Assembly (NCBI GenBank): GCA_036925085.1 | Contig: JAUPFP010000010.1 | Span: 4,416,496 to 4,480,495 of the forward strand | From: Brachycybe producta | Taxonomy: Eukaryota > Arthropoda > Diplopoda > Playtdesmida > Andrognathidae | Length of the DNA: 64,000 bases | Reading direction: 5' to 3' | In this document: positions 50,428 to 61,755 of the stretch, one piece after another | Numbering within the stretch: the first letter of the stretch is position 1 | Layout of the letters: every line of letters begins with the position of its first letter | Position numbers and translations under genes: made by a program | The notes under the pieces: generated by a model | The model's input: only the letters and a program-made list of their open reading frames with translations | What the model was told of the DNA's origin: nothing | Databases searched by the model: none

Positions 50428-51681
50428 TTGTTTTAAGTCAAACCATCTTCTTATACATAAATTGACAGACACTGTAGGTTACACGTACAGTATATAGGTC
50501 ATCCAGGATACTTTTCATAATTGGGTAAATGGCCAATATATTACATACCAGCTTAGGTTTTTCTTTGAAAAAAAGGCATACAAGTGCATACTTTGCCTTC
50601 TTAAAGAGACCATTACTTCTATAAATTTCTTTGTAAAACAATGTCAAGAGATACCCAACGATTGCCAAAACGATTTTTAAAATTAAAAATAAGTTGAGTT
50701 CATGTAAATGATCTTTATCAGATAGATGCGCCACCAAACAACAGACATTGGCAACAAAACCCCCCAAAAAATACTCTTCTACTCAAATTCTGATGTGTTG
50801 TCACCAGCTCACATTACTTTCATTTCAAAGTAATATGGATTTAATATTTGAATTATTCCTCATGGAAGGTTGTATTGAGTTGAATATGAATAGGAAATAC
50901 TTGTATTTGATTAAGGAATTCTGGAAATGGGAGGTGACAACCTTTGCCACAAAAATGGGGGGACTTTCGTTTTTGGAAATTTAAAATGGCGTCGTTTGGT
51001 GACTCATGAAAAGTCACTTCATTTTTATGTTTTTTATGGTTTTATTGCCTTATTTTAAAAATCGTTTTGACAATCGTTGGGTATAGCCGCTATTACACTA
51101 GCAACCTCCAATGCAATTCAACTTGCAACTTCTATCTCACACTATGCAACGTAGTTCCAATCAAGTTTTCAAAACTTCGTTTATGTCAAGGGGCCGACAT
51201 TCGGGTGAATCTTGTACGGTATTAGAAGCCATTTTCCTTTTAATCCGCGTTTTACTGAATTTTAAAATTTCAATTCTATTCTGTATGTCCAGTAAAATGC
51301 GGCTAAAAAGTAAAATGACTTTCCATCCACACGATCTGCTGTGAATTTTAGTGAAAATCGTAAATGATTTTCTTAAATATCTGTCCCCCCCCCTTGGTTT
51401 GTATAAACATTGAAGTTGCATGTCACATTGCACGTTTTATTGCATTAAAAGTTGCTAGTGTAATACCGATTTAAGTCTTAACAATATTTTGAAAAAAAAT
51501 TTATGGAGGTAATGGTCTCTTTAAAGGGACCATTACCTCCAGAAATTTCTTGGCAAAACATTGCCAAAAGATACCAAATGATTGCCAAAACGATTTTTAA
51601 AATTATAAATTTACCCCACAAAATCAGTAATCATTCTATGTTTGCCAATTAGTAATTTAATAATGACGTGTAAGAAAGACT
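50428..51681. repeat. dispersed repeat J copy 2 and flanking repeats
   Basis: 51060-51480 is the inverted counterpart of the block at 12716-13495. A word set (AGAGACCATTAC, AAATTTCTTGG or -TGT, GATTGCCAAAACGATTTTTAAAAT) is present at 50600-50690 and again, directly, at 51520-51600. It looks like a foldback element with duplicated ends. No gene. Confidence 0.5.
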
Positions 51682-52369
51682 TGTAACACCCTGTAAATCG
51701 TGATCCCGCCAAAACCATAGCCTGGGGGGTAAACAACTCTCAACCGTCCCTCCCTCCTCTCTGACTCACCTTTCTGACTCATGCCCAAGTGGCGGATTGA
51801 TACGTAAAGGACCATGGTCACTTGGACCTGGTTACACCTCGCAGGTGTACACAGGTCCAAGGTATAAAAGGACCATGTTCCTCTTTGTTCCTCAGTTCTT
51901 TCCTTTGCCTGTTTTTGCGATACATTCCAAATCATGGGCCTGAGGATTTCCAGTTAGTATTTTACTATTCACCCTTGTATCTGTACTTCTTACAAGGAAT
52001 GAATAAAAGTGTTGTAACAAGAAGTAGCGTTGTCTCTATGTCTTTATGTTAACAACTTCTCTTCAGAGGCCGGAGGTTTCATAGGGCAGGAGCTATACGA
52101 TTCTCAGCAGCTACAACATCTTCTCTAGTCGGAATACCGATGGAGAAGATGTATATCAGCATCAACCGGAAGAGAGAGAGATGGCCGCCACTCTCCTGCA
52201 TCGATTACACCCCCATGCAGAAGAGTGACTACAATCTATCTCCATCCAGCTCTCTCTACAGCTCGGATCTTCTCTGTGCAGGTGTCATACTGCTCAGAGA
52301 AGAAACGAAAAGTAGAAAATGTCATCTAAAGGTTGGTAATAAAATATTGGTTGATGTCAAAAGCTCACA
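51682..52369 (+). repeat. 5' LTR of element B
   Basis: TGTAACACC...CTCACA. TATAAAA is at 51863-51869 and AATAAA at 52012-52017. A two-part inverted repeat, TTGGACCTG (51822-51830) / CAGGTCCAA (52-60 of line 51801, that is 51852-51860) with TACACCT-CGC-AGGTGTA inside, stands directly before the TATA box. Confidence 0.95.
51822..51869 (+). promoter_or_regulatory. TATA box with upstream cruciform, element B LTR
   Basis: A 39-bp inverted repeat (9-bp outer and 7-bp inner arms) ends two bases before TATAAAA. In the diverged solo LTR at 37018 the arms changed in pairs (GGAC/GTCC to GGGC/GCCC; TACACCT/AGGTGTA to TGCACCT/AGGTGCA). It could be a DNA-level palindromic protein site or an RNA structure in the U3 part of the transcript. 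Confidence 0.6.
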
Positions 52370-52371
52370 TT

Positions 52372-52389
52372 TGGTGGAGGTGCGGGGTA
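52372..52389 (+). promoter_or_regulatory. primer binding site of element B
   Basis: TGGTGGAGGTGCGGGGTA, two bases after the LTR, starting with the complement of a tRNA CCA end. The tRNA is not identified. Confidence 0.7.
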
Positions 52390-52479
52390 TAGCTCCATCT
52401 GCCTTCTCCGACCTGTAAACAGAAGCCGTCCTTTGTCCTAAGTCTCGTGATTGTGCCTCACGAGGCTTCGTCCGTCCTT

Positions 52480-52850
52480 TCTATGTTGGAGCCACGTATG
52501 GAGACCCTCGATAGCGTCAAAGTCAACCGCGTGGCGCCTGTCTGTAAAACCGCGTATGGAGACCCTCGATCACGTCAAAGTCAACCGCGCGGCGTCCTTT
52601 GTGTTGGAACCACGTGTGGAGACCCTCGATAGCGTCAAAGTCTACCACGTGGCGCCTTTGTAAAACCGCGTATGGAGGCCCTCGATCACGTCAAAGCCAA
52701 CCGCGCGGCGTCCTTTGTGTTGGAACCACGTATGGAGGCCCTCGATAGCGTCAAAGCCAACCGCGTGGCGCCTTTTTATGTTGGGACCATGTATGGAGGC
52801 CCTCGATCACGTCAAAGCCAACCGCATGGTACCGTTTTTGTGGAATCGCG
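52480..52850 (+). repeat. dimeric tandem repeat in element B leader
   Basis: Six units start at 52501, 52559, 52619, 52675, 52735 and 52796 (56-61 bp each, anchor GAGRCCCTCGAT). Units 1, 3 and 5 continue AGCGTCAAAG and units 2, 4 and 6 continue CACGTCAAAG, so the true unit is a dimer of about 118 bp repeated three times. Each ends with a CCGCGYGGCG word. Frames across it are repeat artefacts. Confidence 0.9.
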
Positions 52851-54694
52851 AAAGAGACTTGTGGCTACACACACCACGTGTCGACCGCGCGATTCTGTGT
52901 CCTGTCCTTAGAGACACATGTTAAAGGAACTGCTGCATCGACATCCATCAAGCACGTGGGCAACACCTTGGTAGTAGTTCTTTGACACATGTGTTTCCGT
53001 CCGTGTTTTTGTATTCTATGTTTCCATTACAATCACCCACTGTCACCTTCACTCTTCTTTAATTTTCAAAGTGAAACCCACACCACGTGGGCAACACTTT
53101 AAACAAATTCTTCTTACTCTCCGAGAGGAGTTTGCAGTCTCATTATGAGATGAGCAAACAAATCTCATCTACTAATCTATCCACCTATTAATAGGCTTTT
53201 AAAGGACGTGTGTGTCTTTTAAAATGTCCTATTATCTTCACTCTTCATCTTTAATTTTCAAGCAAGATTCTCCCTAGCTCTATTTCATTGTTAGGGGGCT
53301 TACAAGCTTAGAACACACTTTTCCTAGCCACGTGGGACTTTCTTGTCCCCCCTTTTCTTTGTTCTTTGTTTTTACACTTGTGTTTCCCTTGGGACCCTCT
53401 ATGTCCCAAGTCATGTTCTTCAATTTCTTCATCATCATCACCTCAATGCATCATCACATGAACTTTCTCCATTGGACAGCACTGAAGCCCGGCCGCCATC
53501 TTGGATCGACCGGACACTCTTCAAAAAGCGCCAACGGAGCGGTTTTTCGCTCCATGTGACTCATTGTTGTACCTTCTCTCATCTTTTTGTGTTCTCTTCT
53601 CTTCTCTTCTCTTCCAGAGGGTTGCACTCACGCGCCCCCTGGCGGAGTTCCTCTTGTTAGAGAAAACTTCTCTTTTTCTTTGAATTTTCTCTCTTTTTGT
53701 GTCTTTCTCCTGGCCACCATAAAAACGTGCCCCGGAGGAACTTTTCAATCATCAATTTTTGGACATTGCAATAAACTGACCGGAAGTGGCCACCACAGCG
53801 CCACCTACGGACTTCTTCATTCTACTCAACATAGTCCCTCACTGGGCACTGACTCTGTCTTTTTCATCCAGAGCCATCCAGCAGTGAGGACTCAAAATTT
53901 CTTCAGTCTGAACATTTCTTTTGGTTCACCAAGCATTTAGCTTGTTGAACACACTTCAATTTCTACACTGTTTTACTGTTTTAATAAAACTAAATTAAAA
54001 CTTTTGATGTGCGGGCACCGCACCTAAGTTTTAAACTTTCAAAGTAAAACAGCTTTCTTCTCTTGCTTTCAGGAGAGTTCAGCCATCTTGAACTTCTCCT
54101 TTGTTTGTGCATTTAAAAAGTTCAGCCATCTTGAACTTTTTGTTCTTTGTGTGTTCTTTACACACACACTCTTGATTCTAGTTTCCAAGTAAAACTAAAA
54201 GTGCGGGCACCGCGCTCTAGCTTTACTCTTCGTATTGCTTGCCTCTTCTTCAGGCAACTGCAATACACTTTCATTTCTAATTCACTTTCCGCAGTGCAAT
54301 TTCGATTGGGTGGTGTACCACGCTCGCAATTGCATTGTACATCTGTTGTTTCTTCATCGAGACTTTTGGGGATTCGTATAACCTCCACGTGGTCACCAAA
54401 TACCACGTGTAGAGAGAGATCTTACCAAAATTGATACTCAATAAAGAATTTACAAACACACTGTACCAGTTGGGATCGTCCCACCCAACTGAAGAACAAC
54501 GCCAACACCAACACAGCCACTTAAACAACGAAACCATCTTCATTAAACGTAGGTAAACTATCGTCACTCAGTGTATAAGGGTACGATAGTGTCGGTTGCC
54601 GACGAAAAGACTGCGATCTACAGCGAGATCAACGGCCGAACCTACAACACACCGACTTACATTGACCACCACGTGTTGCACAAGCCTTAACACA
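52851..54694 (+). other. element B leader with paired hairpin modules
   Basis: No gag frame is found here. Hairpins: AAAACTT(GTGCGG-GCA-CCGCAC)AAGTTTT at 53997-54032, and a second version, TAAAACT(GTGCGG-GCA-CCGCGC)AGCTTTA, at 54190-54225. Two copies of AGTTCAGCCATCTTGAACT (about 54075-54095 and 54119-54139) each form a stem. Several short uORF-like frames exist. A CT-rich belt at about 53560-53720 contains TCTCTTCTCTTCTCTTC. Confidence 0.6.
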
Positions 54695-57600
54695 ATGGAT
54701 GCTCACCCACGACTAACTGGGACCGCCCGGAGGGCTCTTCTGCACTCCAGGGGAAGCATATATCCATCAGCATTGTGGAGGGCCTATGCAACATCACAGA
54801 CATACGATCCACAATACGCCGCATCATCACGTGTGGCTGTCCCACTCGGACCCACCATGGATCCAGTTATTCAACCTGGGACCTGGTGGGTGCCACGAAG
54901 TGGCGGCACCCAAAGTAATGATGTGCATCAACAGTCTACACGGCGCACGGCTCGGTCCACAAACAATAGTACATTTCGACGCCTAATGTCGTCCACATGT
55001 TACTCCAGATATCAACAGGAGCGACCTCCGCTACTACCAGATCCACTTCCCACACAGTCGTGTGATGGTTGCAAACTCAACACCATCATGCATCAACTTA
55101 ATGAATTAAAAATACAGATCACTCACATGATGATTATTCATAATGACACCCAACCGCCGCCTGCGCCACCACTACCGACTACATGTACTACAACACCACA
55201 ATATCGCCAATATCGTAGCGAATCAGATAACTCTCCGCCGTACGCTGTCGGGCACCGAGAGCCGTACGAGCCCTGCTACGAGCCATACTACAGACGACAT
55301 GTACCAGGTCCATATACGATACCTGAAGAGCGCGCGTACTATGTACCGCGCTATACAAACTATGAGCGTACAGAACATCAGTACGCGCACCCGACCTACG
55401 ATTTCACAAGGGAGGCCTCCGATACGGACCACCGTAGTGTGGTCATGGTACCGGACATGCCTCCTGAGACAACCAATTATGACAGAGCACCGGCCGGCAT
55501 GCCAATAATGATGGTCGACTACATCCCGGAGTTAACTTGGGGAATGGATGACCTAACTACCTGGCATGGTACCCTTGAGGTCATCAACCTCGCCACCGCC
55601 GCCTTGGGTTGTACCGCCAATGAGGTGGTCGCCATCTTGGCTCCAGGTGGTGGGACTTCACTCCAAGGGCGCCCTTGTTGCCGCCGGATGCTGAAAGACC
55701 TATATAGACAACTGAAGAATACTTGCATGCCTCAAGAGATCGGAGATCATAGTGTCAGTGATGACAGTCCGAAAATCACTGTCACTATCAATGGCAAAGA
55801 GGTCCGCATGCTCGTAGACACCGGAGCTCATGCTAGCGTAATATCCAAGGCACTTGCCAAGCAGCTCCAACTCAACATCAAGCCTATGGCTCATCCGCCA
55901 AGGATTGAGGGAGTTGGAGGAAACACCATCGCCGTGGCAGGGCAAGTCTCCGCTACAGTGGAAATTGCCAAACGATCTGCCACGGGCCGCCTGCTGGTTA
56001 TCACTGGCCCACCCGACGCCATCTTAGGCCGAGACCTGGGTAGGGCACTGAAGCTCCTTGTGTCTATGCAGACCAATAAAGTCTACTTAGAGGACGACCT
56101 CTTTGAATCAGCACTCCGAAGGCAGAGTATTCAGGCGTACGTCAAGAGTGCTCTGGAAGAAATCACGCCAGCCACTCTTGGGGAGTCGGACACCGCTCCC
56201 ATTGAAGTCAAGCTTATGCAGCAACCGGACGAATACCTAGTAGTCAAAGGGCTAACGCAGCTCACTGGCCATGGGACAACACTAGTGGAGGTAGAAGCCT
56301 CTGGGATCCTCACAGATCGGGATCTTTTCGTGGTCTCTCCTGACGAGAAGCTACGCGCCTCGAGGGGGGTCTGGGTGGCCCCCGGCATTATGCAAGGCCG
56401 TAACAGCAACAGCTTCCTCGTCGAGGTCCTGAACACCACTATGGGGCCATTGACCCTGGCCTCCGGCGAAGTGATAGCCCATGTACAAAAAGACTACTGC
56501 TTCGAAACGGTTGAAGTAAAGACCACTTCAAACGCTGACCCGATCATGACAAAAGAGTCAGGCGCTAAATTCGATGAAGCAATGCAACTCGGGCCTCGAT
56601 TACGTAATGGCCAGAGGCGCATTCTAATGGATCTTTTGAGATCCTATCGAGATGTCTTCGCGCTAGAAACGTCGGAACTTGGATGTACCAACCTCACGGA
56701 ACACCGAATCGATACTGGCGATCATGCACCCGTGCGGGAACCCCTCCGAAGGAGTGGCCCCGAGCAGCGGGAGATCATCCGGAAGACAGTTGAGGAAATG
56801 CTCAAATCCGGAGTAGCCAGCGAATCCAAGTCTCCTTATGCTTCAGCAGTAGTCCTGGTGAAGAAGAAGGATGGACAGTGGCGTTTCTGCGTTGACTATA
56901 GACGCCTGAACGATATCACCAAACCAGACAATTACCCACTACCCCGAATCGATGATGCTTTAGACTCGCTTCGGGGGTCGAGAATCTTCGCGACCCTCGA
57001 CATGATCTCCGGCTATTGGCAATTTGAGGTCGCCAAAGAGGATAGGGAGAAGACCGCGTTCATCACACCCGGTGGGCTGTTCGAATTCAATCGGATGCCC
57101 TTTGGTCTGCGTAACGCTCCTGCTACTATGCAGCGTGCCCTGGATATCCTTTTGGCTGGCCACAAATGGGAGACTTGTCTAGTCTACCTAGACGATATCA
57201 TCGTATTCGGCGCGACTTTTGAACAGTTTATGGAAAGGTTGGACTGCGTCCTAGGACTCCTAAGAGAGGCGGGGTTGAAGCTTCACCCCGAAAAGAGCTT
57301 CTTCGGCTACGACGAAGTCCTCTACCTGGGACACATCATCTCCAAAGAAGGAGTGCGTCCAGACCCGAGGAAAGTGGTTGCCATCTCCGACTTAGCGGTG
57401 CTTACTAATGTCAAGGAGGTGAAGCGATTTCTGGGCATGGCCGGTTTCTACCGGCGATTTATTGTTAACTTTGCCCACATCGCTAAACCACTCACGGATA
57501 TGACCAAAAAGGGGCTGCCCTTTTTATGGACGATCGACAGAGAAGCAGCATTCACTCTGTTAAAGACTAAACTTGTCACCGCGCCAATATTGGCCATTTA

Positions 57601-59383
57601 CGACCCAGATGCCGAAATCAAAATGCACACCGACGCCTCTGCTTACGGCATCGGAGCTATCCTCTACCAACAGTCACCATCTAAGGAACTGCAGATCCTG
57701 GGTGGTGTCTCTCGAGTGCTCCGAGACGCCGAATTAAACTATTCAACAACAGATAAAGAGTGCCTCGCAGTGGTGTACGGCATCGTCAAGTTTAGACCTT
57801 ATCTCTTTAACAAAGCCTTTGTCATCGTCACCGACCATCATGCACTGTGCTACTTAAAAACCGCACAGCGACTCCAAGAACGCCTGGGTCGCTGGCAGCT
57901 ACTGCTCCAGGAATACGACTACACCGTAGTCTACAAAGCCGGCATCACTCACGTGGATGCAGATTGCATTTCACGGAGTCCGGTGGACGTTCCTGAAGAC
58001 TGGAAGCTGCAGGCTACCCCAGATGACCTCGACGACAGCGTGGTTTACGCAGTCACTTTGCGTTGGGATTGGTCGGTTGAACAAACAAGAGACCCGAACG
58101 TGACACAGATTAAGACCGAACTTCGCAACAATCCAAGTACCGAGCTTCACCATACCTATGTCATCATAGACGAGGTTTTGTGTGCCTTTGTCTACCAGGG
58201 CAGCATAACACCCAAGCTCGTGACGGTGGTACCCAAACAGCTGGTACCCGAAGTTCTGAGACTCTTACACGATAGTCCTGAAGCCGGACATTTCGGCCAG
58301 GATAAGACATTAGAAAAGGTGTGCCAACGGTTCTTTTGGCCAACCTGGAAGCAGGATACCATCGAGTATGTGCGCACGTGCGAAATATGCCAAAAGTGCA
58401 AGACACCACAGTCCAAGCTGCCCGGGTTCCTCCATGAAATGGAAATTGGAGACCCAGGTGAATGCTGGGGAATCGATTACATCGGTCCCCTGCCAAAATC
58501 ACTGGGTGGTGTCAAGCACATCATCCTGGCAGTGGATTACGCCACCAGATTCTGTTTCGCACGAGCTGTGCACAGCCAGTCGGCCAAAACAACTAAGAAT
58601 TTCCTCCAAGATACGATCGTGTATCTTATCGGGATGCCCAGGAGGATAATCACCGACCGGGGAACACCTTTTACAGCTAAAGACACACAAGCGCTGTGTG
58701 ACGAGCTGGGAATAAAGCACGCCACCACGACAGCGTACTTTCCGCAAGGAGACGGTCTTGCGGAAAGGACCAACAAAACTATAATGCAGACCGTCAAGAG
58801 ACTCCTGACGCCTGAAAAAGGACAGCGGGATTGGTATTTCCATCTCCAAGCCGCCACCTTCGCTTACAACACCGCGACCCATACGTCAACGAAGTTCTCG
58901 CCATACCGCTTAATGTTTGGAAGAGAGGCCCGACTACGAATCGACAATCGGGCACCTCTCCTACCGAAGGTTATGGATTCAAACCCTGCAGCACCTTCTG
59001 TGGTTGCCACGGAAGAGGTCGAGATCGCAAGGGCCAACCTGCACGAGGCCCATTTGTGACAGAAGAAGTACTATGACGCAAGACGAAAAACTCCACACAC
59101 GTATAAAATCGGAGACCCAGTACTCGTTCGAGACCAACGCATCGTGCCTGATGAGACCAAGAAACTACGTTACTCGTACAGGGATGGTTACACGGTAACC
59201 AAAATCATCAGCGACACGGTGCTCGAGCTGGAGCACGAAGATACGTTTGGAAGATTGATTCGAGACACGGTGAACATTGTGCATATCAAGCCAAAACAAC
59301 TGAGGACAGTTGTTCAAGGGTTGGAGGGGGAAGACAAATCCAGCTCCCCACAACAAGAGGAACCTACCTCCTCACCACAATAA
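54695..59383 (+). CDS. pol: gag-pol polyprotein of element B, one in-frame TGA
   Basis: The first ATG of the frame is 54695 (open upstream to 54590, without an ATG). Residues about 1-350 take the gag position: basic and Tyr/Pro/Gln-rich, without a CCHC knuckle. Protease DTG is at 375-377, RT YLDD at 831-834, RNase H motifs DAS, TDKE, TDHH and DAD follow, then an integrase zinc finger (CEIC) and catalytic D1261, D1321 and E1357 (D-D-35-E). TGA at 59057-59059 interrupts the integrase C-terminal module. The same frame resumes with QKKYYDARRK and ends at TAA 59381-59383. In element A the equivalent residue is Arg, so TGA probably came from CGA. Confidence 0.88.
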
Positions 59384-59753
59384 ACCAATAACCCTATCAA
59401 CAACCCACGCAACCTAAATTTTTTCTTTCGGTTGTTTATATCATCACATTGGTCACTTGCTGACACACACCAATATAAACAAACAACAACGTGTGTGACC
59501 ACAAACATTCACACACCCCTGCTCACATTTCACCACTCGAATCTGATTCCAATGGGGAAACTTTCGTACACTGCGTTTGGGGACCAGGTCGTCTGACAAC
59601 AATAACAAACAATAGTGGAAGAACGGCGTTCAATACTCAGAAACCGACACCCCGCGAGCCTCCAATAACAAACAAATTGGGTGGCTTATTGGAGTTCCAG
59701 CCAGCTTCGTGGAATTATACGATTTCCATGGGACCCTGGAATTTCACACCTCG

Positions 59754-60731
59754 ATGGGGAAGTCGGGAAACACACAAGTATATAGCCAACGCCAGGCTGG
59801 TCACCAGCACTTCGGAAACAATCCTGGAAGAACAAGGATGTCACAGTGCAACGAAACAACGGGAAGCCAGGACGATGCCATCCCTGACCCATCTACTAGG
59901 ATGGACTCGGATGACACGACAACGCAGCAACTCGGCATCGAGGAAGTCGGGGACGACACAGCGCGCGCCATCGACCTAACGACGTCAACTGCCTCGTCTC
60001 GCCATATCGCCGCAGCCTCAGCAACCCCCGTACTAACTTTGCCGCAAGTGACACAACCTTTTCGCATACCAACAGTCACTACCAGGAGACTACCGGTATA
60101 TCGACCGCTTCGTCAGGAAGCACGATGTGAAAGACTGCTAAATAATTGCTGGGCACTCTGGCAACGACAGGTGCGGCCCGCAAACACCTATTACATCGGT
60201 CACTATGACCTGATGGAGGGATTTCCGCGCCTCTACATACCGGAGGAAGGGCGCTACGTTGTAGGAATGTCATACTACCTGCAACTCTCTATGGCCGTCC
60301 TAATTCCGTCCACCCGGTACATCGAAATATACCAGTTTGCCGAGCAGCCCATCACTCCAGCATTGGGCGCCCTTCAGCAGGCTTTCTTTAACAGTCTCCT
60401 GGGAGTCCCACTTAACGGAGCATACAGCATTGCCCGAATGATCGTTTGGAGGACCCGCGCCACTTACCAGGCCGCCATCCTGTGGGACGCCGTTTACGGT
60501 GTCCTCACCGGGCAACCACCGGGCCGACTGATCGCCGCCGACGCCACCGTCCACCGAAGTTTCATGGAAAGTCTCCGGGGCTTCGACAACGGATGGATCG
60601 TCGCCGCCTGGGAATCCTATCATCCCTGGCTGCGGAGCCACCTCCTCCACTCACCGTCAGACCCCCTACAAGCACTTCACGGACATGTTTCTGCATGTAC
60701 ATGTGCATGCAATCAACCGACGTGGGTATAG
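59754..60731 (+). CDS. ORF3 of element B, function unknown
   Basis: 325 residues from ATG 59754 (other ATGs at 59838 and 59901; the frame is open upstream to 59709 without an ATG). No domain is recognised. The N-terminal third is Thr/Ser-rich and likely disordered. The rest is a folded-looking region rich in Trp, Tyr and Leu (NNCWALWQRQ, YYIGHYDLMEGFPRLY, RFMESLRG-type helices), ending with a CTCACN cysteine patch. There is no signal peptide and no similarity seen to the 3' ORF of element A. It occupies the env position. Alternatives are an accessory factor or a displaced structural protein, since the gag region of B lacks a zinc knuckle. Confidence 0.55.
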   Translation: MGKSGNTQVYSQRQAGHQHFGNNPGRTRMSQCNETTGSQDDAIPDPSTRMDSDDTTTQQLGIEEVGDDTARAIDLTTSTASSRHIAAASATPVLTLPQVTQPFRIPTVTTRRLPVYRPLRQEARCERLLNNCWALWQRQVRPANTYYIGHYDLMEGFPRLYIPEEGRYVVGMSYYLQLSMAVLIPSTRYIEIYQFAEQPITPALGALQQAFFNSLLGVPLNGAYSIARMIVWRTRATYQAAILWDAVYGVLTGQPPGRLIAADATVHRSFMESLRGFDNGWIVAAWESYHPWLRSHLLHSPSDPLQALHGHVSACTCACNQPTWV

Positions 60732-61067
60732 ATTAGAAAACCGTGTGGTCACCGCCCATTGGGGTGGTGAGCTCGAAAAATATAAAAAAAAGAAAAGAAT
60801 TCTGTTATAACTGCTTTATGTATAAATAAGTATTTCTTGTAAATTTCCATAGGAACTCGCCACCCAGCGAGTATTAATTGTGTTTGCCTTTTTATTTTCA
60901 GAATTTGCATTTTCAAAGGGCGCTGACACTTCGGTGCCAGTGCCTTTCCATAACCACCTCTGTACACGGTAAGTCCTCAGCCACCCATGTCTCCCCGCTG
61001 CGTAACTTGAAAACCTTCCACCCTTGGCTGGAGTACGAGGACGTACTCCAAGCAAAGTTGGAGGGTA
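60732..61067 (+). other. structured 3' region of element B
   Basis: Stem-loops: TCACC.CCC / GGG.GGTGA with a G-T pair (60749-60770), ACTCGC-CACCCA-GCGAGT (60855-60872), a 10-bp hairpin closed by C-TTCG-G (60919-60944), and GGAGTAC-GAGGAC-GTACTCC (61031-61049). The last matches the final hairpin of element A. AGTTGGAGGG (about 61056-61065) is the polypurine tract. Confidence 0.75.
60902..60968 (+). other. exon-like cassette in element B 3' region
   Basis: Preceded by TATTAAT (branch-site-like) and TTTGCCTTTTTATTTTCAG, and followed by ACG then GTAAGT. Both splice signals are near consensus. The 67-nt segment contains the TTCG hairpin. It may serve alternative splicing of element RNA, but its role is unknown. 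Confidence 0.4.
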
Positions 61068-61755
61068 TGTAACACCCTGTAAATCGTGATCCCGCCAAAA
61101 CCATAGCCTGGGGGGTAAACAACTCTCAACCGTCCCTCCCTCCTCTCTGACTCACCTTTCTGACTCATGCCCAAGTGGCGGATTGATACGTAAAGGACCA
61201 TGGTCACTTGGACCTGGTTACACCTCGCAGGTGTACACAGGTCCAAGGTATAAAAGGACCATGTTCCTCTTTGTTCCTCAGTTCTTTCCTTTGCCTGTTT
61301 TTGCGATACATTCCAAATCATGGGCCTGAGGATTTCCAGTTAGTATTTTACTATTCACCCTTGTATCTGTACTTCTTACAAGGAATGAATAAAAGTGTTG
61401 TAACAAGAAGTAGCGTTGTCTCTATGTCTTTATGTTAACAACTTCTCTTCAGAGGCCGGAGGTTTCATAGGGCAGGAGCTATACGATTCTCAGCAGCTAC
61501 AACATCTTCTCTAGTCGGAATACCGATGGAGAAGATGTATATCAGCATCAACCGGAAGAGAGAGAGATGGCCGCCACTCTCCTGCATCGATTACACCCCC
61601 ATGCAGAAGAGTGACTACAATCTATCTCCATCCAGCTCTCTCTACAGCTCGGATCTTCTCTGTGCAGGTGTCATACTGCTCAGAGAAGAAACGAAAAGTA
61701 GAAAATGTCATCTAAAGGTTGGTAATAAAATATTGGTTGATGTCAAAAGCTCACA
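61068..61755 (+). repeat. 3' LTR of element B
   Basis: 688 bp. No difference from the 5' LTR was noticed. Followed by GACT, the target duplication. Confidence 0.95.

Larger units (their letters stand above)
51682..61755 (+). mobile_element. Ty3/gypsy-type LTR retrotransposon B, complete
   Basis: A 10,074-bp element with two 688-bp LTRs that look identical and an exact 4-bp target duplication GACT (51678-51681 and 61756-61759). Contents: primer site, a 2.3-kb leader, one gag-pol frame, a third ORF, a structured 3' region and polypurine tract. It is related to A through pol, the primer site and the terminal hairpin, but clearly a different family. Three solo LTRs of its family lie in this window. 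Confidence 0.95.

Noticed and set aside
52447-52924. Overlapping small ORFs in the element B leader
   Set aside because: They are translations of the 58-60-bp tandem repeat in different frames; repeated peptides without domains.
59491-59979. 162-codon plus-strand frame overlapping ORF3
   Set aside because: Shadow in another frame, low-complexity Thr/Ser/Arg composition, no start context.
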